A stretch of 64,000 bases of DNA from Myxococcales bacterium (GTDB lineage: Bacteria > Myxococcota_A > UBA9160 > UBA4427): contig JAAZXM010000007.1 in the NCBI GenBank assembly GCA_014240165.1, positions 1 to 64,000 of the forward strand. Reading direction: 5' to 3'. A program made the position numbers and the translations under genes. Numbering within the stretch: the first letter of the stretch is position 1; each line of letters starts with the position of its first letter. Shown piece after piece: positions 1-6,338 of the stretch. The notes beneath the pieces were generated by a model that had not been told where the DNA came from, ran no database searches, and saw only the letters and a list, made by a program, of their open reading frames with translations.

Positions 1-52
1 GGCCGAGGCGAGAACTAGCAGCGTTTCGGGGAGTTGGGGCCGCTGCTGCCGG

Positions 53-85
53 GCTGATTTTTCTGATCGGTGTAAATAAATCAGC
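53..85. repeat. inverted repeat, 8-bp arms with 17-nt loop
   Basis: GCTGATTT at 53-60 is exactly complementary to AAATCAGC at 78-85. The loop is A+T-rich. It could fold as a weak hairpin in RNA or be a protein-binding dyad; nothing in the sequence decides which. Confidence 0.5.
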
Positions 86-141
86 GTGGGTCACGGAGCC
101 TGGCGGTGAGGGGGTGGGGCGGTTGGTGTCTTGGTTATGGG

Positions 142-157
142 TACACATATATGTGTA
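142..157. repeat. 16-bp perfect palindrome
   Basis: TACACATATATGTGTA reads the same on both strands and stands in GC-rich DNA. It resembles a dimeric repressor operator. It is loosely like NrdR boxes (ACAC, AT-rich centre, GTGT) but the central spacing differs, so no regulator is assigned. Confidence 0.55.
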
Positions 158-369
158 AGGAAGAGCGAGATTCCGGCCGGACAACTGCTCAAACTGTGAG
201 CGCCGCGTCACCATCTCGGGGCTGAGGGCCAGGGAGGACCCGTGGCCTGGGAGGGCAGGGCACTCCCGCAACGGGCTCTGAAAGCCGCTTGTTCCCAGGC
301 GGAGGGGGCATGCCTAGGCACCCAAAGCGGCTCCGCCCACAGCGCCCAAACGGAGCCGAGCGAAACTAG

Positions 370-391
370 TAGGTGTCAAATAGGTGTCAAA
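370..391. repeat. tandem 11-bp direct repeat
   Basis: TAGGTGTCAAA occurs twice back to back (370-380 and 381-391). It lies about 70 bp beyond the 3' end of tRNA-Phe. No function can be assigned from sequence. Confidence 0.6.
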
Positions 392-459
392 CCGGCTTCG
401 GTCCCAGGCTTCGCTGATCCGCACAACAGAAATTCACGAACCGGGTCGGTGGCATAAGC

Positions 460-535
460 TGGTGGCCCAGGACAGAATTGAACTGTCGACACCGTGATTT
501 TCAGTCACGTGCTCTACCAACTGAGCTACCGGGCC
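460..535 (-). tRNA. tRNA-Phe (anticodon GAA)
   Basis: Read on the minus strand the 76-nt sequence folds as a standard cloverleaf. The acceptor arm GGCCCGG pairs with CTGGGCC (one G-U pair). The D-arm contains AGCTCAGTTGGTAGAGC, the anticodon stem CGTGA/TCACG encloses loop CTGAAAA with anticodon GAA, and the T-arm contains GTTCAATTC. The 3' CCA is genome-encoded (positions 462-460). It stands alone, with no neighbouring tRNA. Confidence 0.97.
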
Positions 536-585
536 ACCGCTCTGAGGGCGGGAGCATAGCCGCCCGGTCGCGATTTCCCAGCGTC

Positions 586-1371
586 TTAGCGCTGGGCGAG
601 GGCGGGAAAGAACCGGGGCCGCTCGGGCCCGAGCTTGGATTCCGGGCCCGGGAGCGTGGGGGCGGGGCGCGCCGCGGGGGCGCGGGGGGCCTGCGGGTCG
701 AGGATCTCGATGCGGTCGATCACCACGTCTTCCAGGGGGCGATTGGGCTTGCCCCAGCGGCCGTGGAGGTCGGTCTCGACGCTCGCGATGGCGTCGGCCA
801 CTTCGATGCCCGCGGCCACGCGTCCGAAAACGGTGTGTCGGCCGTCCAAATGCCGGGCGTCGCCTTGAACGATGAAAAACTGTGAGCCCCCGGTGTTCGG
901 CCGGCCGGTATTCGCCATGGCGACCGTGCCCCGGGTATGGGGCGCGTCGCTGGGCTCGTCGGGCAGGTTAAAGCCCGGGCCCCCGTCGCCGTCGTTGTTC
1001 GGGTCATTGTCCCGGGTGTTGGGGTCGCCGCCCTGGATCATGAAACCCGGCACGACCCGGTGAAAGGTGGTGCCGTCGAAGAAACCCGTGCGGGCGAGTT
1101 CGATGAAGCTGGCCACGGTCAGGGGGGCCAGTTCGGGGTAGAGCTCGAGCAGCAGAGTGCCGTGATCCCGAATATGAAAAACAGCGCGCGGATGCGGACC
1201 GGTCGGCCAGGCAAAAGCTGCCGTCGGTTTCGCCGGGTTCTGGCTGGCGGTCTCATCGTTGCCGCATGACGCAATGATGAGAGTCAGCAGAACCACGAGT
1301 GCCGCGGTCGCGCCCAAGGATCGTGCCCGGGCCGCCGGCCGCACCGTCGCGTGTGATAGCGTTGAGGTCAT
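586..1371 (-). CDS. lipoprotein cyclophilin-type peptidyl-prolyl isomerase
   Basis: Cyclophilin-family PPIase (about 261 aa) predicted to be anchored in the cell envelope and to catalyse proline isomerisation in exported proteins. The N-terminus has Arg residues, a hydrophobic stretch and lipobox IASC (Cys36), followed by a low-complexity linker. The catalytic core carries FHRVVPGFMIQGGD with the active-site Arg, and GSQFFIVQG. The C-terminus ends in a Pro/Ala-rich tail. ATG 1371 is preferred over the in-frame ATG at 1380 because AGAGAGG lies 11 nt upstream of it. The start overlaps that of the divergent ggt gene. Family assignment is secure; the physiological substrate is unknown. Confidence 0.93.
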   Translation of the reverse strand: MTSTLSHATVRPAARARSLGATAALVVLLTLIIASCGNDETASQNPAKPTAAFAWPTGPHPRAVFHIRDHGTLLLELYPELAPLTVASFIELARTGFFDGTTFHRVVPGFMIQGGDPNTRDNDPNNDGDGGPGFNLPDEPSDAPHTRGTVAMANTGRPNTGGSQFFIVQGDARHLDGRHTVFGRVAAGIEVADAIASVETDLHGRWGKPNRPLEDVVIDRIEILDPQAPRAPAARPAPTLPGPESKLGPERPRFFPALAQR

Positions 1372-3151
1372 GCAAGCCATGCCCTCTCTATCGGCCTGTG
1401 CGCCCCAGAAATTGAGCGATTCCCTCGGGTTTCGACGTCTCTTGCGGGCCCAGGGGCGCCCTGGGCGCCTCGCAGCGCTGGCTCTGCTCCTTCTGGCCTG
1501 CTGGCTCCCCGCCGCCGCCCAGGCCGCGGCCCGGGCCCCGGCAGTGGCCGCGGGGGGCATGGTGGTGAGTTCATCCGACCTGGCCGCCCAGGCCGGGGCT
1601 TCGGTGCTGGCCGCCGGGGGCAATGCGGTGGATGCGGCCGTGGCCACGGCCTTTGCGGTGGCGGTGACCCAGCCCTTCTCGGCCGGGCTCGGGGGCGGGG
1701 CCTTTGCGTTGGTGCGCCGTCCGGATGGCGAGGTGATCGCCCTCGATGCCCGGGAGACGGCCCCCGCCGCCGCCACGCGCGATATGTATCTCGCCGAGGG
1801 TTTGCCCGCGCGCCCTTCGATCCACGGGCCCCTGGCGGTGGCGATCCCGAGTTTCACCGCCGGCATGGCGCTGATGCTCGAGCGCTGGGGCACGCTGCCC
1901 CTGGCCCGGGTGCTGGCCCCCGCCATCGAACTCGCCGAGGGCTTCCCCCTCGCTGCCTTCCAGGCCGCGCGCATCAACGCGCTCAAGGATCGCTTCGATC
2001 CGGGGCGCTTTCCCGAAACCGTGCGCATTCAATTTGCCCCGGCGGCGGATGGCCGGGCCGACGTGGGAGAAATGCTCGTGCAGGCGGATCTCGCCCGCAC
2101 CCTGCGCGCCATCGCGAAGGCGGGGCCGGGTGTTGTCCAGGGCGGGCCCATCGCTAAGAAGATCGTCGCCGAGGTGCGCCGGCGCGGCGGCATTCTCAGC
2201 CTTGCAGATCTCGAAGGCTACGCGCCCAAGGTCCGCGCGCCGGTGCAAGGCCAGTACCGCGGCCTCCAGGTCTACTCCTTCCCGCCGCCTTCTTCGGGCG
2301 GAGCCGTGCTGCTTCAATGTCTCAACATCCTCGAAGGTTTTGATCTGGCTGCGACGGGTCCCGGCAGTTCCGCGAGCCTGCACCCGGTGGCGGAAGCCAT
2401 GAAACTCGCCTTCGCGGATCGCGCCGCCTATATGGGCGACAGTGATTTCGTCGATGTGCCCGTGGCGCGGCTGATCTCGCGGGAGTACGCCGAGGCCCAA
2501 CGCGCCCGGATCGACCCCGCCCAGGCTTCCGACGTCAAGGCGCCGGGCCTGCCGGCGAACGATGCGGGCACCGCGCATCTTTCGGTGACCGACGGCCAGG
2601 GGGGCGCGGTGGGGATCACCATGACGATCAACACCTCGTATGGCTCCGGCATCACCGTGCCGGGCACCGGGATCATTCTCAACAACGAGATGGATGATTT
2701 TTCCGTGGCGCCCGATACCCCCAATGCCTACGGGCTTGTGGATACCCGGGGTGCCAACGCCATTGCGCCGGGCAAGCGGCCGCTTTCGAGCATGACCCCC
2801 ACGCTGCTCGTCAAGGACGGCAAACCCTTCATGGTGACGGGCAGCCCGGGCGGGCCGCGCATCATCAGCACCGTGTTGCTCACCATCCTGAACGTGGTCG
2901 ACTGGGGGATGGACGTGCAGGCGGCGGTCTCGGCGCCCCGTTACCACCACCAATGGATCCCCGACAAACTCCGCGTCGAACCCGATACCCCCGCCGATGT
3001 GGTGGATGCCTTGCGGGCCCGGGGTCACACCGTGGACGTGCAGTCCCGACATTGGTCCGCCGCCGAAGCCATCGTGATCGATCCCGCCAGCGGGCTGCAT
3101 TACGGGGGCAGCGATCCGCGCACGGATGGCGGTGCTTACGGGCCGCGTTAG
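1370..3151 (+). CDS. ggt: gamma-glutamyltransferase
   Basis: Gamma-glutamyltranspeptidase, an Ntn-hydrolase that cleaves or transfers the gamma-glutamyl group of glutathione in the periplasm; made as a proenzyme that splits itself. The N-terminus is a signal peptide (hydrophobic core about residues 33-48 ending AAAQA). The nucleophile Thr is about residue 401 in GTAHLSVTD. Downstream are SYGSGITVPGTGI, NNEMDDF and the GSPGG oxyanion loop. About 593 aa, usual for the family. ATG 1370 or 1379 are both possible; GAGG lies just upstream. TTG codons at 1412 and 1442 would give shorter signal peptides. Divergent from, and overlapping, the cyclophilin start. Confidence 0.93.
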   Translation: MQAMPSLSACAPQKLSDSLGFRRLLRAQGRPGRLAALALLLLACWLPAAAQAAARAPAVAAGGMVVSSSDLAAQAGASVLAAGGNAVDAAVATAFAVAVTQPFSAGLGGGAFALVRRPDGEVIALDARETAPAAATRDMYLAEGLPARPSIHGPLAVAIPSFTAGMALMLERWGTLPLARVLAPAIELAEGFPLAAFQAARINALKDRFDPGRFPETVRIQFAPAADGRADVGEMLVQADLARTLRAIAKAGPGVVQGGPIAKKIVAEVRRRGGILSLADLEGYAPKVRAPVQGQYRGLQVYSFPPPSSGGAVLLQCLNILEGFDLAATGPGSSASLHPVAEAMKLAFADRAAYMGDSDFVDVPVARLISREYAEAQRARIDPAQASDVKAPGLPANDAGTAHLSVTDGQGGAVGITMTINTSYGSGITVPGTGIILNNEMDDFSVAPDTPNAYGLVDTRGANAIAPGKRPLSSMTPTLLVKDGKPFMVTGSPGGPRIISTVLLTILNVVDWGMDVQAAVSAPRYHHQWIPDKLRVEPDTPADVVDALRARGHTVDVQSRHWSAAEAIVIDPASGLHYGGSDPRTDGGAYGPR

Positions 3152-3193
3152 TTCCCTTGGCCTGGGGCCACCGGGCTCTGACTCCCTGGTTCC

Positions 3194-3211
3194 GAAGCCA
3201 GCTGTGGCTTC
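3194..3211. terminator. possible bidirectional hairpin between ggt and pspC
   Basis: GAAGCCA (3194-3200) pairs perfectly with TGGCTTC (3205-3211) around a 4-nt loop. It lies in the 61-bp gap between the convergent ggt and PspC-like genes. No U-tract follows on either strand, so termination is inferred from position and stem only. Confidence 0.35.
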
Positions 3212-3212
3212 T

Positions 3213-3401
3213 TCAGTCCTCGCCCTGGGGCATGAGGAACCAGAGCAGCAGATAAATAAGGATGCCCGGGAACGCAGCGCTGAGGATCGAGACCATCACG
3301 TAGAGGAAGCGGACCGTGGTCGGAGACCAGTCGAGCCACTCGGCGATGCCGCCGCATACCCCGGCCAACATGCGGTCATCGGATCGGTGAAGGCCTGCCA
3401 T
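3213..3401 (-). CDS. PspC-domain small membrane protein
   Basis: A 62-aa protein that is essentially one PspC domain (phage-shock protein C family). The early segment RMLAGVCGGIAEWLDW is the family signature, followed by a hydrophobic segment from about residue 30 that would span the inner membrane. ATG 3401 has a strong GAGGAG upstream. No pspA, pspB or pspF is nearby, so a phage-shock role should not be assumed; many bacteria carry isolated PspC proteins. Downstream of the cytochrome and unknown genes on the same strand. Confidence 0.85.
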   Translation of the reverse strand: MAGLHRSDDRMLAGVCGGIAEWLDWSPTTVRFLYVMVSILSAAFPGILIYLLLWFLMPQGED

Positions 3402-3473
3402 GGCGGTCTCCTCTTCAGGGGGTGCGGCCTGTCTAGCACGGGAAAGAGGCGGCCGCGAAGGGCCCGCTGGCCC

Positions 3474-4331
3474 TCAGTCGTTCGGGGAGGCCACCACCGA
3501 GTAGAGGCCGCTCGCCACCGGATCCAGGGCTTCGTCTGAACTGTAGACCGCCACTCGGTAGCGGCCCGGGGGCAATTCGTTCCGAGGTTCCAGCCAGACT
3601 GCGCTATAGCGGGGGCCGCGGTCGACGGGGTAGGGGCGGAAGAGCACGATGCTGGGGTCGTCCACCCGGCTCCATTTGAGGAAGACCCGGTCTTCGCGGT
3701 AATCCGCGTTGGAAAAGGTGGCCAGAATGGGCTCCTGGCCGCTGAATTCGCGGCCCGTGCCGGCGCCCTCGCGGTCGGGGTCGCCCTTCAATTCTTCTTC
3801 AGAAAAGTACACGCGCGCCAGGCCGCCCGGGCGCTCGCTGGGTGCGCGGATCAGGTCTTCCATGGCGATCGCCGACATGCGCTGGGCCAGGGCCCGGGGG
3901 TCGCTAACATCCCGCAAATCCTCGGGGTGGGCGTCGGTGATCGTGGACAGGGCCGCGATGATCTCGTCGTCGCGCAGGGTATCGATGGCGGCGCCCAGCA
4001 CTTCGGAAGTATCGCCGGGGTAATCGGCGAGGCTACTCGCGGCTTCGATCGGTGCGCCGGCGGAAGAGGCAACGGACGCGCCTGTCCCGTCGGTACTCTG
4101 CGGAGTATCCGGGGAAGAGGAAGGCGAAAGACCCGCGACCGGCGAAGGGGATGACATCCCTTGAGGCGGACTAATGGCCGCGACCGCCGCCGTAGCCTCT
4201 GCGCCAAGCCATCGCCCTGCGCCCAGGCCCGCCACGAAAGCGAGGGCCCAGGCGAGGGCGATCAGTGCGTTGAGGCGCTTCGGCGATTTCGTCAGATACA
4301 GCCCTCGGCCACGTCCGGGTTGAAGGTACAC
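3474..4331 (-). CDS. unknown membrane-anchored protein
   Basis: Function not recognised. About 285 aa: a single hydrophobic segment near the N-terminus (about residues 20-45), a Ser/Pro/Ala/Thr-rich linker (about 50-95), an acidic helical middle part, and a C-terminal region (about 190-280) with alternating hydrophobic residues that looks like a beta-sandwich. The GTG start at 4331 overlaps the upstream cytochrome gene by 40 bp, suggesting co-translation; a later start is possible but would shorten the segment before the membrane anchor. Its coupling to the two cytochrome genes suggests an envelope partner of those proteins (inference). Confidence 0.6.
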   Translation of the reverse strand: MYLQPGRGRGLYLTKSPKRLNALIALAWALAFVAGLGAGRWLGAEATAAVAAISPPQGMSSPSPVAGLSPSSSPDTPQSTDGTGASVASSAGAPIEAASSLADYPGDTSEVLGAAIDTLRDDEIIAALSTITDAHPEDLRDVSDPRALAQRMSAIAMEDLIRAPSERPGGLARVYFSEEELKGDPDREGAGTGREFSGQEPILATFSNADYREDRVFLKWSRVDDPSIVLFRPYPVDRGPRYSAVWLEPRNELPPGRYRVAVYSSDEALDPVASGLYSVVASPND

Positions 4332-4987
4332 ATGACGTGGGCCGCGGTGTTCTCGGCGCAGTCATCGATGCAAAGCGTGGGATCGATCTGCGGCATCGTG
4401 GTGTGAATCTTACCCTGAAGCGAGCCGAAGGTGTAGCCGCTGCCGGTGCCGTAGTCGTACGCGGCGATATCAGTGATATTTCGCCCGGCGCTTGTCCCCA
4501 TTCCATCGGCGAGATGGCAGCCCAAGCAGAGAGCGTCGTAGCTGACCTGGCCCGCCGCGAGGTCGGCAGTGGCCGGGACCACGATCTTGGTGTCGGCCTG
4601 GCCGCAGCCCGCCGCGACCATGGGGTTGAAATTGCACAGGATCATGGCTGCGGCGTTCGCGGCGCAGTCTCCTTCACAGGCCGTGGCATTGCCCGCCGGC
4701 ATGGTGTCGTTGATCTTGGCCTGCAGGCTGGCGAAGGTGTAGCCGGTCATCGCTGCGGGGTCTTCCTTGGTGATATCGTTCACGCCGCCTCTGCCTGTCC
4801 CGTCGGCGAGATGGCAGTCCACGCAAAGGGTGTCATAGCTGTCCTGGCCCGAAGTCAGGTTGGCGCTTGCGGGCACAGAGATCAGATCGTTACTTCCTGT
4901 ATCCGAGTCCGAGCAGCCAAAGGCGCCCGTCAACACGACGAGGCCGATAACGACCGCTCCGCGTAGAGTTGCATTTTTTACTTTCAT
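4292..4987 (-). CDS. two-module c-type cytochrome lipoprotein
   Basis: Predicted lipoprotein (231 aa; lipobox Cys25) with two tandem modules, each with one haem c. Haem sites are CVDCH (55-59) and CLGCH (154-158). Likely axial methionines are in DTMP (Met96) and TTMP (Met198). Each module then has four non-haem Cys in the pattern C-x(3)-C, AAx(3)C and a last Cys after FNP. ATG 4987 is fixed by AAAGGAGGAG upstream. The gene is 125 bp downstream of the three-module paralogue and overlaps the following unknown gene. Probably an electron carrier in the periplasm; partner unknown. Confidence 0.88.
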   Translation of the reverse strand: MKVKNATLRGAVVIGLVVLTGAFGCSDSDTGSNDLISVPASANLTSGQDSYDTLCVDCHLADGTGRGGVNDITKEDPAAMTGYTFASLQAKINDTMPAGNATACEGDCAANAAAMILCNFNPMVAAGCGQADTKIVVPATADLAAGQVSYDALCLGCHLADGMGTSAGRNITDIAAYDYGTGSGYTFGSLQGKIHTTMPQIDPTLCIDDCAENTAAHVMCTFNPDVAEGCI

Positions 4988-5112
4988 CCTGGTACTCCTC
5001 CTTTGTCTTTCTGTCCTTTTGTCCTTAGTTCTCCGAGATCTGGGCGAATTCGTTCGGAGTTCGTTCTTTAATTCAGCAGTGCTCGGTTCTCTCCCTTTGT
5101 CCGGCCCCAACC

Positions 5113-6111
5113 CTAAGGGCAACCTTCGGCCCTTTCCGGGTTGAACTCACAAAAGACATAGGCCGCCACGTTCTCCGCGCAGCCGTTGCCAAGCGAGCAC
5201 AGGGCGGGGAGGGGGGGAGGCATCGAGATGTGGATCCGGCCCGAGAGGACACTGAAATCTCCCTGGCAAGAGAGGCAATCGGGGCCGGATAGCCTGAAGC
5301 TGCCGTCTGCGAAATGACATTGGCTGCAGAGGGCGGCGTAGCTGGCCTCCCCGGCAGCGAGGTCGGCGGTAGCCGGAATCACGGCCTTGGGGATCGTGAT
5401 TTCGCAGCTTTCGGCGTCGACCAGATCTGGGTTGAAGGCGCACAGCACATGGGCGGCGGTATCCAGGGCGCATTGGCCCGAGCAGTTGGTCGGGGCGCTC
5501 GGGGGCATGGTGTCATGGATATAGCTTTCGAGTCCTTCGAAGGATCCCTGGCACACCTGGCAATCGGTGAGGGGGGGGCCGAAAACGGTCCCATTGAACG
5601 TCACGCCCTGGCCCTCCGCTCCATGGCAGAATTGGCATTGCGCATAGGACTCTGCACCCTGGACCCGGTCGGCTTCGGGGGGGACGACGGCAAGGCTGAT
5701 CGCCTCGTCGCAGCCCTCGACGAGGTCCGGGTTGAGAGCGCAAAGGATGTGGGCCGCGGTGTCCCGGGCGCACGTATCCGATTCGCTGTCCTGGCAGGCG
5801 GCGGGGTTTCCTTCGGGCATGGTGGCGTGGATCCGGCTCACGAGAGGGTCGAAGCCCGCCTTGCAGGATTCGCAACCGAGGAGCGAGTTGCCGCGCTCGG
5901 TGCCGCTGCCGTCGATGGCGTGGCACGCCGCGCAGGCGCTCGCATAGTTGGAGATGCCCGAGGTCAGGTTGGCGACCGTGGGCACTTGGGCCTTCTGGCT
6001 ACTGCCCACGAACTGGCCGTCGGAGTCCGCGCATCCCAGGGCGATCGCGAGGGAAAGGACTGAGAGAAGGCAGATCAGCTTACCCGCTCTCATTTTCATT
6101 TTATCCTTCAT
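5113..6111 (-). CDS. three-module c-type cytochrome lipoprotein
   Basis: Predicted lipoprotein (332 aa; lipobox Cys27 in IALGC) with three tandem mono-haem modules. Haem sites: CAACH (60-64), CQFCH (159-163), CSQCH (262-266). Probable axial methionines: Met98, Met202, Met297 in IHxxMP. Each module has an extra CxxC (CESC 80-83, CQVC 184-187, CLSC 279-282) absent from the two-module paralogue, and the shared four-Cys tail with AAxxxxC and NP. ATG 6111 has AAAGG upstream. First gene of the minus-strand cytochrome group. The CxxC pairs lack a following His, so they are not haem sites. Confidence 0.88.
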   Translation of the reverse strand: MKDKMKMRAGKLICLLSVLSLAIALGCADSDGQFVGSSQKAQVPTVANLTSGISNYASACAACHAIDGSGTERGNSLLGCESCKAGFDPLVSRIHATMPEGNPAACQDSESDTCARDTAAHILCALNPDLVEGCDEAISLAVVPPEADRVQGAESYAQCQFCHGAEGQGVTFNGTVFGPPLTDCQVCQGSFEGLESYIHDTMPPSAPTNCSGQCALDTAAHVLCAFNPDLVDAESCEITIPKAVIPATADLAAGEASYAALCSQCHFADGSFRLSGPDCLSCQGDFSVLSGRIHISMPPPLPALCSLGNGCAENVAAYVFCEFNPERAEGCP

Positions 6112-6338
6112 GCAAATGCCTTTATCGAAATCGAACACCGACGGTTTGGACGCTCAGCCTGCGAACCCGTTCTCAGGCGCGCCGTGATCGGTTTTCGATT
6201 CCGTAGCAAACTCGCATCACCCATGCTGTCACACTCACATGAAGGGCAATTGAAGATGGGGTGCGAATACCACTTGCGGGCGTACGTTCTGTTGTCGTGT
6301 AGCGCGGCCAGGCCAACGGGATCAACAGGACAGGGTCT
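6112..6338. other. intergenic region upstream of cytochrome genes
   Basis: Separates the M16 peptidase stop from the first cytochrome gene, so it should hold the cytochrome promoter (read on the minus strand). I could not identify a convincing promoter or terminator. AAAGG, about 8 nt before ATG 6111, is the ribosome-binding site. Confidence 0.5.

Larger units (their letters stand above)
1..459. other. non-coding region downstream of tRNA-Phe
   Basis: No credible gene is seen. The stretch holds an 8-bp inverted repeat (53-60 with 78-85), a 16-bp perfect palindrome (142-157) and a tandem 11-bp direct repeat (370-391), each listed separately. Part of it (about 60-160) is clearly richer in A+T than the flanks. 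It lies beyond the 3' end of tRNA-Phe, a common integration site, but I found no copy of the tRNA 3' end in it and no integrase gene. Confidence 0.6.

Noticed and set aside
1-459. Possible integration site (att) beside tRNA-Phe
   Set aside because: No repeat of the tRNA 3' end and no integrase or phage gene is visible.
577-596. Intrinsic terminator at the cyclophilin gene end
   Set aside because: CCCAGCG/CGCTGGG forms a good stem across the stop codon, but no U-tract follows on the minus strand.
5113-6111. CESC, CQVC and CLSC as further haem-binding sites
   Set aside because: None is followed by His, so they do not fit the CxxCH haem c motif.
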